The notes under the pieces: model-generated
What the model saw: the letters and a program-made list of their open reading frames with translations, nothing else
Databases searched by the model: none
What the model was told of the DNA's origin: nothing
Assembly: GCA_964036045.1 (NCBI GenBank)
Contig: OZ038380.1
Coordinates: forward strand, 125,284,899-125,348,898
Source of the DNA: Eutreptiella sp. 'Long Island Sound 2002'
Taxonomy: Eukaryota > Euglenozoa > Euglenophyceae > Eutreptiales > Eutreptiaceae
DNA: 64,000 nt
Reading direction: 5' to 3'
Position numbers and translations under genes: made by a program
In this document: one piece after another, positions 52,051 through 62,862 of the stretch
Numbering within the stretch: position 1 is the first letter of the stretch
How the letters are laid out: each line of letters starts with the position of its first letter

Positions 52051-55000
52051 GGTGCCTTAACACCCTCGCGCCACCGAAAGTGGTGCAGGACGTCATCCTG
52101 GCGATCCTCGGGGGGGTGACGCAGTACGTCGCCCCTTTCATCGCCGACGACTCCGACATTGCACGCCACCTGGACCACATCACGGTACAGTTCGCCAAGG
52201 ACAGGGCGCGGTACGCCTTCGACTCCTCGCGGGACAGCCTGCAGGATGACCGGACCCTGGGGCTCACACGGGTGCCCACGCGGTGCCAGCAGGCAGCGGT
52301 GGCCCTCGTGGGTACACTCGTCCACCACCGCGCAACCTCTGTGCGCGCCGAGGTCACCAAAATGGTCTGGGAGATAGCCGGCGCGCACGGAATATGTCCC
52401 GAGGTGCACTACCCCGTCCCGGAGTTCGCAACTCTGGCGGGAGGCGACTGGGTCCACCGCATACCCCGGGCCCTGGCCGCCCTTGGAGTGGGGATGTACA
52501 ACCCCATCGCGTGTCCCAGGGCGGCCCATGTCCAACTACAGTCCCCGCCGGGCAAAATCGTCACGCTGCGCACCGCCAAGCTGCGACACCGCGACACGTG
52601 CCGCCTGACGGTGCCACACACAACGCCGTGGCATGGGCACCACGGGCCACGCCACCCCTTCCCCGACAACGACGATCCGTGGCCGACGGCGGTGCGGGAG
52701 TGCCTCAACCAATGCGCCGATGAACACCTCCATTATTGCCGCCGTGAGCAGGAGCCCACCAACCACCCCGGGTGGCGCGACGCCCTGGCCCACCTCTTCC
52801 ACACCACCGGCACACGGGACCCCCGCCTGAGACTCGTCCACCCCACGAGGGCTAAGCAGGACGCCCACACCGGCCCACGGGTAACCCTCGACGGCCTGCA
52901 CCTCCACGTCGGGGGCTACCGCCGCCGGGACGGCCTATCCCCCCCCACGCGGGGGGCGGCGTACCACCCGCCAGCAGCCCTCATGTACATCCTCCGCGAC
53001 GTACTCGCGGAAAGCGAGCACCAAGAGCCTAACGCGGACGTGGCGTGGCCAGAGCCCTTACGCCCCCGGCCCCACGCGCCGACGCCGTTGTGGTTGGTGA
53101 CCACGGACGACCAATGCACCCAAGCGACGGAACAAGCGCAGCTCCGGGCCGAGTGGGTAATAGTGCAAGTGGGGGCAGGCCAGCCCGAACCCCGTGGGCT
53201 CCCCCGTGGCACCGCCCTACTGGTGGCTACGGGGGTGCCGCACGGCCCACACATGGCGGTACACGCGCTGGAGGACCATCCGGAGGACACAGGACACCTG
53301 GTGGTGCACCAGCGCGGGGGCCCGGCGTGGCTCAAGGAACATGTGACGGCGCTACGGTCCTGGGCAAGCACGATCACCGGAGCGGAGATCCGGCTGCACG
53401 ACCACCCGGCGATCAGCCCAGGCGACACCAGGGCGCTGAGCGTGGACCAACTGACCCCCAGCCACCCCGACGTCCGGTGGCACTCTGCCGACCTCAACGC
53501 GGGGTGGCTCAGCCCCACCGGATACTACTGGATCCCGGAGGCCTGGGGACACACCTCCTCTGACGCGTCCGGGGGCAGACCCTGCAAACACGCCACCAGC
53601 GTTGCTCTCGCCGTCGACCTCACCCGCACGTGGGCGGTGGCCATCTCGGGCACGGTGCCCGACGGGGAGGGGCTGTCCGCCTCCCTCCCCCTACATTACG
53701 GTGCACACAGACCATGGGTCCACACGGTGGACGCCGAAGTCATGCTCCACCTCCTGCGGCACGCAGATCGCGAGCGAACCACGGGGGTCCCCGCGGGCGC
53801 AGCGAAGGTGGTCAACCAGATGCCACTGAGGTGGCTCCGGGACGGCCTGTGCGCGCGGGGGCAACACGCCGGGCACCCGTTCTGGTACGTCCGAGCCACC
53901 TCGCACCACAGTGACGCCCTACTGCACAAGGCGGACTGGGCGGCGTCCCAGGACACAGTCTTGCAGAACACGCCCCCGGACCCTGGCCACGCCCAACTCA
54001 TTGTCGCCGGCCGTGACGGCCATCTCGATCTACGGCCCCCCACGATGCGGCTGCTCGGCGAGGTCGCGCAACGGGCGCAGACGGACCATGCGCTGACGCA
54101 CCGGGGACACACACCTTTGGGCGCGGCCCACGCCACGGTCTACGTCCACGCCCGGGACCTCACCGCGGCGGCCACCAACCGCCGGGCGCTGCGGGCCCGA
54201 GACGGCCACACGCCGGTGCAGCGCAGGCTCCGCGTCCGGAAGGAGCGGCTCTCCGGCGTCGCCATCGTCCCACAACCGTGCCTTTTCTGCGGCGGCCCGG
54301 AGGAGACCCCGGTGCACATGCACGTGGGTTGCACCCACTCACGGCTCCTCTGGCCCCACTACCGCCAGGCGGTACACGAGGCCGCCCGCCACCTCCCACC
54401 TGGGGACAAGGCCCTGTGGGTGGCCTCGTGGCGCTCCGCAGGCGCCACGTGGACGGAGGTGTTCTGCTCCGGACTGGTGCCCGAGGACGCAGAGGCGCAG
54501 CTCCGCGCCATAACCCGATACGACCCGCCGGGAGGGACCTCGGTGGACGATTCCCTCCACCACATGCTCCGGCGCGGGGACTTCGCGTGGGAGCTTCGCA
54601 ACCACCGGCTGGAGCAACTCCTCCGCGAGCCCCAGAGCGCGGCGGCCCTGGCGCACCGGTGGCTCACTGCGGCGGAGGGCGACCACCCTCCCCCTCCCCC
54701 GCGCCCTGACAAGGACTTCGTAGCCTCCCTGCGTGTTGTGAATGGCACTCTGGAGTGCCCGCCCCAAGAGAGCCCCCACCCGTACCAGGACCTGCCGGGG
54801 AGGTTCTCGAGGCACCTACAAGACGCCCTCTTCCCACCGTGGATCATCGGGCGCGGCTCCATGACCGCATGGGAGGCGCGCATCGTGGGGGAGGAGTGGG
54901 CGCGGGAGTGGAGCCGGTGGTGCGCCGCCACGCGCGCCCCGGAGACCCCTGCGCAACGATACGCCGCCATCCCGCTCCGGTGGTGGGGGCCGGACACCCG

Positions 55001-56039
55001 GCCGAGACCCACCATGATCCGCGGGGCGGGGCCTGACCACCCGTGGGACGCGGCGACGGGGGAATGGCTGCAGGCGGCCCCGGGGCCGCAAACGGGATGG
55101 ACTGGGGACGTGTCCTCACTCGTCAGGACACCCCTCCCGCCCCGCATCGTCCTTCACGCCGCCATAGTGCTCCGGGCTACGGAGATACGCACGTGGGGAC
55201 ACGCTGCGCCCACCGTCCGGTGGCACCCCCCAGAGGACGGGGCCACCCAACTCACCGTGGCGCACTTCAAAGCTGGGGGGCCGGTATACGACGACGCCCT
55301 GTCCCGGCTGGGCGACACCCAGGGGCCCTTGCTCCTCATGCTCCCCACCGGCATTGCAGCCGCGCTGCGCCAGGAGCTAGACGGCTGCGAAGGGCTGCGA
55401 GTGGGGTGGGAGGCAGTCGCGGACGGCACCCTGCTGGCCCTCCTCCACAGAGACACCGCGAACGGGTGCCAATGGGATGCGCTGACGCCCCACCTCACCG
55501 GGCGCCACGTGTACATGGCGAGCCCCCCCCAGGGGCACCCCCGCCCGGCGTGGGACGACCTCATCGCCGCCTTCCACGACCACGGGATCCTCCCCGGCAA
55601 CACGTGGCAGGAGGTCCAGCGGAAGACGCTTGGCAAGGACTACCGGCGCCGCGTCCACCCCCGCCTGCTGGAGATCCGGGACCCCCTCCGACAGAGGTGG
55701 GACGACCTCTGGCTCCGCCACCTCGACCCTTGGTCGCCACCCTCCCACCTCCCACACACCTGCCGACTCTGCGGAGAATGTGACACGCTGTCCTCCGCAG
55801 CGTCGACAGGCGCCAACAGGTGCGCGCGGGGCACCCAGGTAGCCGCGTGCCCCTGGCCCGAACCTCCCGCAGGCCCGCGCAGGCGCACAGAGGAGGAGGC
55901 CTTGCGCCGGCGCATCGAGGGGGCACACACCCCCTCGCACGAACAAGCGGGCCCCGCGGGCGCTGCCCTTCTGTGGATCCACGTGCACCTGCGGGACCCC
56001 ACATCCGTTGCGCACCTGTCGCACGTGTTCGCCCCCTAA
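52051..56039 (+). CDS. LINE Pol C-terminal half: RNase H and zinc knuckle
   Basis: Frame 3 continuation of Pol after the shift (from LNTLAPPKVVQDVILAILGG). A helical thumb/linker is followed by an RNase H domain with D at 53562 (SDASGG), E at 53736 (VDAEVMLHLL) and the His/Asp end motif HHSDALLHKADWAA (Asp at 53933). A Cys-x2-Cys-x8-His-x4-Cys knuckle lies at 54279-54332, of the type found at the end of many LINE Pol proteins. A ~570-residue tail follows, with a second Cys cluster (CRLCGEC, ~55760) and no domain that I recognise; I looked for a restriction-like endonuclease signature and did not find one. It ends in TAA at 56037, after which the same frame stays open into the next ORF. Confidence 0.82.
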
Positions 56040-56078
56040 CCCCCACCCGCCGCCGCCCTTTGCAGAGCCCGCAGCACC

Positions 56079-57314
56079 ATGCCACGCCGACGGGGGGATG
56101 GGCCGGGGCACACCAGGGCCCGCCGCAGAGCGCAGGAGGCGGCCGTCCGGGGCCTGATGGCGGACGCGGTGGCGGAGGCACAAGAAGCGCACGCTGCCGC
56201 ACGGTGTGACCTGGAGGGCAGTGCGAGGGCTTTCCTCAACCAGACCGCCCTCCCGGCCGTCCGCGCCCTGAACGGGGCGGGGGCCCCTACGCTGCTCCCG
56301 GCAATGCACCGGATCGTGAACGCCATCCGGCCGGGGCTCATCAGCCCGGAGGCGGCCCTCTACGGGCACTGGATGGAGTGGCGCGAGTCCAATCGGTCCG
56401 GCCGGCCCCTGTCCATGGGGGACACCCTCCGGCTGACGGGAGCGGGGTCTGCCATGTCCCTCCGCAGTAGCGCCCAAGCCCTGCTGCACGCCCTCAGGAC
56501 GCGCTACCCCGGGGACGCGGCCCCGTACCTGAACCAGGCGCGGGCCACGTACCCGGGAGGAGTGTCCGAGCTGGATGCGGCGCTCCACCTTCTACACCCG
56601 CCGGACGAGGACCTGGAGGTGGGCGAGGTCACGGTGTTCGTGGAAGGCGCGGACGAGGCGTCCGCCGGCCCCTGGCCGACCAACCCGGTGTACGAACGGC
56701 ACCGGGCCTACCCCCCCGTACGCCGTCGTCTACGAGGCGTTCCCCAGGGAGCCCACTTGGTGCCCCGCCCTCCCGCCGGCGACGCACGCGCCCCGCGGCT
56801 GGGCTAGCCCAGACCTGTCCCCCCCCCCTCTCCAGGACCAGGGGTGCCCACCACAAGGGGGCAGGTCCTCTGGCAGGAGTGCCCTGGCACCCCCCTCCTC
56901 CTCCTCGTCGTCGCGACCCGCGGGGAGCCGGGGCGGATCCTGGGGATCACCCCCACCCACCTCTATGGGGCAACACCCGTACCCCGCCCCCCCATCCCGG
57001 CGCCCGCGGCGCGGGACGGAGTACACACCTTCCTGCGCACACAGGAGGTCACCGCCGTTACGGGGGTCCACCTGGTGCGGCTGCCCCCGACACCGCTCGA
57101 CGACCCCCGGGGGCCCAGGGCCCTGGGCCCCGCCCCAGACTGGGAGCTGTGGCGCGACGCGTGGGCCGCGTGGCTCCCCCGCCTCCCCTCCCAATGCCGG
57201 TGGATGGCCGCGGGCCCCCGGCCGTGCGGGGCTGACGCCACAGCCGGCCCCCCACCCCCTCCCCCCCTCCCCCCCGCAGAGCACCACACGGCACTGCCCA
57301 CGGCACGGCACTGA
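56079..57314 (+). pseudogene. LINE downstream ORF3 of unknown function, shifted at C-runs
   Basis: Starts at the ATG at 56079 with a basic MPRRRGDGPGHTRARRR. A ~200-residue helical domain follows (GLISPEAALYGHWMEWRESN, SAMSLRSSAQALLHALRTRY). Continuous sense requires frame changes at a C7 run (56711-56717, to read YAVVYEAFPREPTW) and at a C10 run (56819-56828, to read RGQVLWQECPGTPLLLLVV and GVHTFLRTQEVTAVTGVHLV). It ends DWELWRDAWAAWLPRL...TARH with TGA at 57312-57314. No known family recognised. Its position after Pol on the same strand, and the overlap with the next start, imply that it is part of the element's transcript. It could bind nucleic acid through its basic N-terminus. Confidence 0.5.
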
Positions 57315-58804
57315 TGCACCAGGAGGTAGTGGGAAGGGCGCGCCTGCCACCACGCATGCCTACCAGGGTAACAGTGATGGCAGACTCCGATGGGTCCCCC
57401 CAGCGGGACGACCGCCACCACCGCCGGTCCCGCTCCTGCTCCCCCGTCTCCTCCCCGGAGTGGACGGGGGAGACCCTCGCGGAGCGCGAGGAGCGGAGGC
57501 TGGCGGAGGCGGCGGTGCTGGTCGGGCCGCCGCCGCCGGCCCGGGAACCTGGGCCAGCCGAGACGGCCGCCCCCGCCGCCCAAGCGGCCAGCCTCGCTGC
57601 CCCGCCCCGCCCAGACGCGCAGGAAGCGGAGACCGCGGCGAGCCACGCCGCGGCCCCGGTCGCGGCCCCCGGCACGCCGCCGACAAGGGGGGCAGCCCCG
57701 GCGCAGGAGCCGGGCGCATCGCCGAGGGCTGCCGCAGCCGCGGAGGAGAGCAAGAAGGGCGCGCGAGGGGTTGCGACGGGCCCCGCACGGGCAGCGGGCG
57801 CCTCGTCGGCGGCCGCCACGGCAGCGAAAGAGAGCGAGGAGGGCGCGCGAGGGGCTGCGGCCGCGACCCCGGCGGGCCGCGACGCCGCCTCAGCCGGCCA
57901 CGCCGCGGCCCCCAGCACGCCGCGCAAGCGGGGGAAGAACCCCGCACGGGCCACGGACGCCTCGCCGGCGGCCGCCGCAGCAGCAGCAGCGGGCAGGGAG
58001 AGCGCGAGGTACCGCGCCCACGCCAACCCCACCCACACCCACACCAGCCCCCCCAAGCCGTTCCCCCCCAAGCCCTTCCCCCCAGGGGGGAAGCGGCACG
58101 TCCGCCCCCCGACGCGCGAGCGCTCGCCGCCGGGCGTCACGCTGCCGCAGCTGCAAAGGCAGCGGGACGCCCGGCGAGTGGTCCAGGAAGGCCGCAGCGG
58201 CGGGGGGGAGGGGAGCAGCGGACAGCGCAACAGGCAGGGGGCAGGGGAGGGGCCAGGGCACAGGAAGGGCGCGCAGGGGCGCGGGCAGGGAGCCCAGGTG
58301 CAGGGGGCAGGGCGAGGGGAGGTGGGAGAGCGAGCGGGCCAGGGCGTGGGGGACGGGAGGCGGGACCCGCGACACGGGCAGGGGGCCGGGGAGGGGCCAG
58401 GGCACGGGAAGGGCGCTCAGGGGCGCGGGCAGGGAACTCAGGTGCAGGGGGCAGGACGAGGGGGGGTGGGAGAGCGAGCGGGCCAGGGCGTGGGGGACGG
58501 GAGGCGGGACCTGCGACGCGGGCAGGGTGCTGGAAAGGGGCCCAAGGGCAAGGGCAAGGGCGCCGCGGGCCCCAAGGGACAGGCGGGACGGGGCATGGGA
58601 GCCCAGGGAGGAGGGCGGGGCGAAGAGAGGGGGGCAGAGGGCGGAGTGCCCCCGCAGCCGGACGTGCAGCCGGTGAGGTGCATCCCCCCCGGCATCCAAC
58701 AGATGCCGGCACACCACACCCACCACCACCACCACCACCACCACCACCACCTCTACAACATCGACCCCGAGGCCGGCGAGCTCGTCTTCCCCCAACCCCC
58801 ATGA
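57314..58804 (+). CDS. LINE downstream ORF4: Ala/Pro/Gly-Arg-rich, His10 tract
   Basis: The ATG at 57314 overlaps the previous stop (TGATG). Residues ~20-60 are SR/acidic (HHRRSRSCSPVSSPEWTGE). Residues ~60-230 are Ala/Pro-rich with repeated EESKKGARG/KESEEGARG units. A Pro/Lys block (PPKPFPPKPFPPGG) follows. Then come two 48-residue repeats (DNA period 144, starting near 58233 and 58377) rich in GRGQG, GAGRG and GDGRRD. The end has ten consecutive His and LYNIDPEAGELVF. It is low-complexity throughout, so compositional openness is a concern, but the non-repetitive C-terminus and the 3-base phasing of the repeats favour coding. An RGG-like RNA-binding or condensate-forming protein is an inference. 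Confidence 0.45.
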   Translation: MHQEVVGRARLPPRMPTRVTVMADSDGSPQRDDRHHRRSRSCSPVSSPEWTGETLAEREERRLAEAAVLVGPPPPAREPGPAETAAPAAQAASLAAPPRPDAQEAETAASHAAAPVAAPGTPPTRGAAPAQEPGASPRAAAAAEESKKGARGVATGPARAAGASSAAATAAKESEEGARGAAAATPAGRDAASAGHAAAPSTPRKRGKNPARATDASPAAAAAAAAGRESARYRAHANPTHTHTSPPKPFPPKPFPPGGKRHVRPPTRERSPPGVTLPQLQRQRDARRVVQEGRSGGGEGSSGQRNRQGAGEGPGHRKGAQGRGQGAQVQGAGRGEVGERAGQGVGDGRRDPRHGQGAGEGPGHGKGAQGRGQGTQVQGAGRGGVGERAGQGVGDGRRDLRRGQGAGKGPKGKGKGAAGPKGQAGRGMGAQGGGRGEERGAEGGVPPQPDVQPVRCIPPGIQQMPAHHTHHHHHHHHHHLYNIDPEAGELVFPQPP

Positions 58805-59372
58805 CACCAGCACCAGCAAGCCCCCCCCGCGCCGAGGGCGGAGCCGGCGCGGATGGCCTCGGCGGAGGGGGGACGGGGCGCGGCATCGGCGCCGCAGGCG
58901 CAGGGGCAGCGAGAAGGGGCCGGCACGGGGGGCGGAGGAGGGCCGGCCATGGGACCGGGACTGGGGCGCGGTCCCGGACCCGCTGGGGGAGGAGACCCTC
59001 CCCCTGGTGGGGGAAGTGTACGGGTGGTTGTGCTGGGCCAACCAGGGGACCTCCAGGAGCTCGAGGAACCAGCCCTTCGATGCCGTGCTCCTCCGGAGGG
59101 ACAGAGGAAACCGAGAGGTACCCCCGGGGGGGTGGGCAGCCCCAGAGGACCACGAGAGGGTCCCCAGGTCAGTGATGCGGGCGGCGTGGCCCGACTGGGA
59201 GCTGACGTGGCCGGCCTTCCTGGAAGGGGGAGCGGTGCTCCGCATCACGGATGCGGACGCCAACAAATGGCTCCCCCGGGCTTTGCGCAGCGCCCTCGCC
59301 CACTGGCGCTACCGCCGGCAAAACCCGCCGCCGCCGCAGCCCCAGCCCCCACACAAGCGGCGGCGCAGGTGA
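58801..59372 (+). CDS. LINE downstream ORF5: small Trp-rich domain with basic tail
   Basis: An ATG at 58801 overlaps the preceding stop (ATGA). The convincing part is frame 3 from ~58810: an Arg-rich run, then RPWDRDWGAVPDPLGEE, VGEVYGWLCWANQGTSRS, SVMRAAWPDWELTWPAFLEG and DANKWLPRALRSALAHWRYR, ending in a KRRRR tail and TGA at 59370. Low Pro/Gly content and amphipathic Trp/Leu spacing set it apart from the surrounding low-complexity sequence. Joining the ATG to frame 3 needs one shift. I do not recognise the family. Confidence 0.45.
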
Positions 59373-61683
59373 AGGCCCAGACGGCGGGTACGGGAGAGTT
59401 GGGGGGGGGGGGCTGGGCCCCCCGACCCACGCCCCCCCCACGGTATGGCACGACGTAAGAGGGCGCGCCACCTCCCGCGAGAGGGAGTGCGGGGACAACG
59501 AGCGCGGAGGGGAACCTGCTGCCCCGCAGCCCGCTAACCACTGACCGCTAACCCTCACGGCCACCCCCGGCCGGCCAGCGCCGCGCGACAACGGCCGGGG
59601 GATGAGGGGCCCCGGCGAGGGCCTGCGCGAGAATCCGGCTCTCGATAGAGGGGGGCGGGTGAAGGGCGCGACCCCCTGGCCGATGGCTGGCCCCCGGGGC
59701 CAGGATTGCCATGCCGCCCCCGCCCCTCCCCCCCGGCCGACGAGAGGCATCGCCAGGGGACCAAAGGGCCCCCCCCACTCCCCCCCCCCCCTCCCACACG
59801 GACCCGAGGGCGGGCGGGGGGGCGGCCCCCCCACCCCCCCCCCCCCCCGCACCCACCTCAGCTGGGGAGCCACAGGCGCGGCCCTCCGCCCCCCCAGGGC
59901 CGGGGGGGCGCCCCCCCCCTCAGGAGGAACGGCGACGCGGTAAGGGCAACGGCGGCTGTACCTGCTACCGCGAACCCACACCGGCGTGCCGGAGCAACGC
60001 GCACAACGGAACAGGAAGGAGGCCGCGCCCCACATGACCCTCCCGTAACCACAGCCCACTCCGAGGTGACAGAGGGGGGGTTTCAGGTCAGCTGGGGCCC
60101 CCGGGGGAGCGGTCCACGGGCCGCCCCTCACCCCCCCCCACCCCGGGGCGGCACTTCAGCCCCGACCGCACGCGCGCGCCGGAAGGGAGCGCGCCGGCGA
60201 CACGGAGAGAGCCAGAAAGGAGTACCGCAGGCCGCCGCCCGGAACGAGAGCAGGGAGGCCGCGGCGCGACACCCCCCCCCCCGCCCCCCGACCAGCCCGC
60301 CAGCCGCGGGGGCCCCGGCCCCCACCCCCCGAGGCAGGGGGGATGGACCCCCCCCGCCCGAGAGGGGAGCCGGAGTGTGACCCGCCCCCCCGCCCCAGCC
60401 GCCGGCTCAAATGGGGGCCGCGAAGAACAAGTGGGCCCACGCCTGCGCACCGGGACGCCGCGCAGATCGTACCCAGAGAAGCCAGGTGGGCGCGTACCGG
60501 AGTGGTATGGGGGGCCACGCCCCCCATGGACAGCACAACGCCAGTGACGCCCGCTTTGTTGCCTGCCCAGGGAAAGCGGCGCGCCACCTCCCGCGGGAGG
60601 GAGTGCGGAGACAACAAGCGCGGGGGGAAACCTGCTACCCCGCAGCCCGCTAACCACTGACCGCTAACCCTCACGGCCACCCCTGGCCAGTCAGCGCCGC
60701 GCGACAACGGCCGGGGGATGAGGGGCCCCAGAGAGGGCCTGCGCGAGAATCCGGCTCTCGGTAGAGGGGGGCGGGGGAACGGCGTGACCCCCTGGCCGAT
60801 GGCTGGCCCCCGGGGCCAGGACTGCCAAGCCGCCCCCCCCCCCTTGGCCGACAAGAGGCATCGCCAGGGGACCAAAGGCCCCCCCCCACTCCCCCCCCCC
60901 CCTCCCACACAGGCACGAGAGCGGGCGGGGGGGCGGCCCCCCCACCCCCCCCCCCCGCACCCACCTCAGCTGGGGAGCCACAGGCGCGGCCCTCCGCCCC
61001 CCCAGGGCCGGGGGGGCGCCCCCACCCTCAGGAGGAACGGCGACGCGGTAAGGGCAACGGCGGCTGGACCTGCTCCCGCGAACCCACACCGGCGTGCCGG
61101 AGCAACGCGCACAACGAAACACGAAGGAGGCCGCGCCCCACATGACCCTCGTGTAACCACAGCCCACTCCGAGGTGACAGAGGGGGGGTTTTCAGGTCAG
61201 CTGGGGCCCCCAGGGGAGCGGTCCACGGGCCGCCCCTCACCCCCCCCCACCCCGGGGCGGCACTTCAGCCCCGACCGCACGCGCGCGCCTGAAGGGAGCG
61301 CGCCGGCAACACGGAGAGAGCCAGAAAGGAGTACCGCAGGCCGCCGCCCGGAACGAGGGCAGGGAGGCCGCGGCGCGACACCCCCCCCCCCGCCCCCCCA
61401 CCAGCCCGCCAGCCGCGGAGGCCCCGGCCCCCACCCCCCGAGGCAGGGGGGATGGGCCCCCCCCGCCCGAGAGGGGAGCCGGAGTGTGACCCGCCCCCCC
61501 GCTCCAGCCGCCAGCTCACATGGGGGCCGCGAAGAACAAGCGGGCCCACGCCTGCGAACCGGGACGCCGCACAGATTGTACCCAGAGAAGCCGGGTGAGC
61601 ACGAACCGGAGTGGTATGGGGGGCCACGCCCCCCATGGACAGCACAACGCCGGTGACGCCCGCTTTGTTGCCAGCCCAGGGAA
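59373..61683 (+). repeat. C-rich LINE 3' region with ~1.1-kb tandem duplication
   Basis: Two copies of a ~1.11-kb unit, ~59461-60570 and ~60571-61683: GCGCCACCTC at 59465 recurs at 60581, and CCCGCTTTGTT at 60550 recurs at 61659. Both contain long C runs (up to about 13) and the same GATGAGGGGCCCC, CTCTCGNTAGAGGGGGGCGG and GGGGGCCACGCCCCCCATGG words. Frames are open because of composition. No protein motif. Likely untranslated. Confidence 0.8.
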
Positions 61684-62848
61684 GGCAGAGGGACGGAAAG
61701 AGGCAGAGAGACACGCCGCCCTACAGGCCCCGCCCCGGCCACACAGCCGGAGGAAACGGCGCACGCCCCCCCCCCCCCAGCCCGCCCCCCAGCATAAGAA
61801 CGCCGTGGACCCGCCCCGCGGCGAGCAGCCCCCACAGGAACAGAGCAGAGCCCCCACAACCGCACGCCCGCGCCCACAACGCGGACCCCGACAGCCCACC
61901 CAGTGGACGGGCAGTCGGGGGAGGAGGAGCGCAAGACCCCAAACGCCCCACGCAACGGTCGAAGGCACCCCCCCGGGGACGCCCTGCCGCCGCCCCCACA
62001 ACCCCAAGCCAAGTAGGGGGGAACCGGGACCAGACCGCCCCCCGCCAAGCACGCCAGACGGAGCACGGGACCGGGGCAGGACACGCGGAGGGGCACGGAC
62101 CACGTGGAACGGCCCTACCAGCGCCCAGTGCCGGGACCACGCGAGATGCGCGCGCCACACCACCCAGCGGGGGGGGGAGCGGACACCGCGAGAGCGCGAG
62201 CGGACACACACGAAAAGGACACGCGGGGACTACCAGAAGGGCAACCGGACCGAGCGCGCGGAACGCACAGACCGCATGGAATGGCGTATCAGCGAGCGAG
62301 GGTAAGGGACACCCGGACAGGACGGCCCGCCACACGCAGCGCGGAACACGCGGGGCGGGAAGGGGGAAGAAGGGGAGACACAACACCAGGTACCGGCCCG
62401 AACCCCCCCGAACCGGCCGCGAGCGCCGCGCACACACAGACGGGACACTGAACCAGCCAAGGCAGTAGTGGCGCACAGCGCCACGCCCCTACCCCTAGGC
62501 TAGGCAGCCTCCGCGCCAGCCCAAGGGGGTCCCACTGGCGACAAGCCAGTAGCAAGGGCCCGGCGGCGCCGGCGCCCCGGGCGACCACGCATTAGGGGGG
62601 CGACGCAGTGGGTAAGCGCCCGCAGCCACGGCTGCGAATTGATGCACTGACCGGGGAGTGGCGAAACGGGGACGCCGGGGAAGGACGGGGCTCCGAGCTC
62701 TGTGAACCCGGGGGACTCCGCCACCAGGCAGGAGGTGCGTCTTGGAGGGCCCCCCACTAGGACCTGGTGGGGAGGATATCACCTGGCCCGACCAGGTGGC
62801 CCCCCGGGGCCGAAAGGCGTCTAGTACCCGCAAAATCAAACCTCAAAC
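61684..62848 (+). other. LINE 3' terminal region
   Basis: Unique GC-rich sequence after the tandem units, with no supported ORF. The last ~350 bases hold several short complementary words (CACTGGCGACAAGCCAGTAG, CCTGGTGGGGAGG...CCCGACCAGG, GGTGGCCCCCCGGGGCCG) that could fold into a structured 3' end recognised by the RT. It terminates ...TAGTACCCGCAAAATCAAAC / CTCAAAC with no poly(A). Confidence 0.55.
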
Positions 62849-62862
62849 CTGCTTCCGTAACC
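62849..62862. other. 14-bp target-site duplication, 3' copy
   Basis: Identical to 48344-48357. It follows the LINE 3' terminus ...AATCAAACCTCAAAC, and there is no poly(A) tail. Confidence 0.92.

Larger units (their letters stand above)
48358..62848 (+). mobile_element. 14.5-kb non-LTR retrotransposon nested in the 3' LTR
   Basis: Bounded by a perfect 14-bp target duplication. The base composition (very GC-rich) differs sharply from the T-rich LTR around it. It encodes a C2H2 finger, APE endonuclease, RT, RNase H, a zinc knuckle and several further ORFs, then ~3.5 kb of C-rich 3' sequence. The first reading frame is open from the very first base of the insertion, so this copy is probably 5'-truncated and the full element longer still. 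This is far larger than typical LINEs. Confidence 0.88.

Noticed and set aside
54400-56039. A second, restriction-like endonuclease in the LINE Pol tail (as in dual-endonuclease LINEs)
   Set aside because: Although a Cys/His knuckle is present, I could not find the PD...D/E-x-K type catalytic pattern after it.
56805-56807. Another in-frame TAG in LINE ORF3 as support for UAG readthrough
   Set aside because: The better reading passes this point in a different frame between two C-run shifts, so the TAG is probably not in the coding frame.
48539-58230. Long antisense and alternative-frame ORFs across the LINE coding part
   Set aside because: They overlap recognised EN, RT and RNase H domains on the plus strand; GC-rich codon use opens the shadow frames.
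59373-62476. Long Pro/Gly/Arg frames in the LINE 3' region
   Set aside because: The region is C-rich with long homopolymers, tandemly duplicated, and open on both strands; no motif found.
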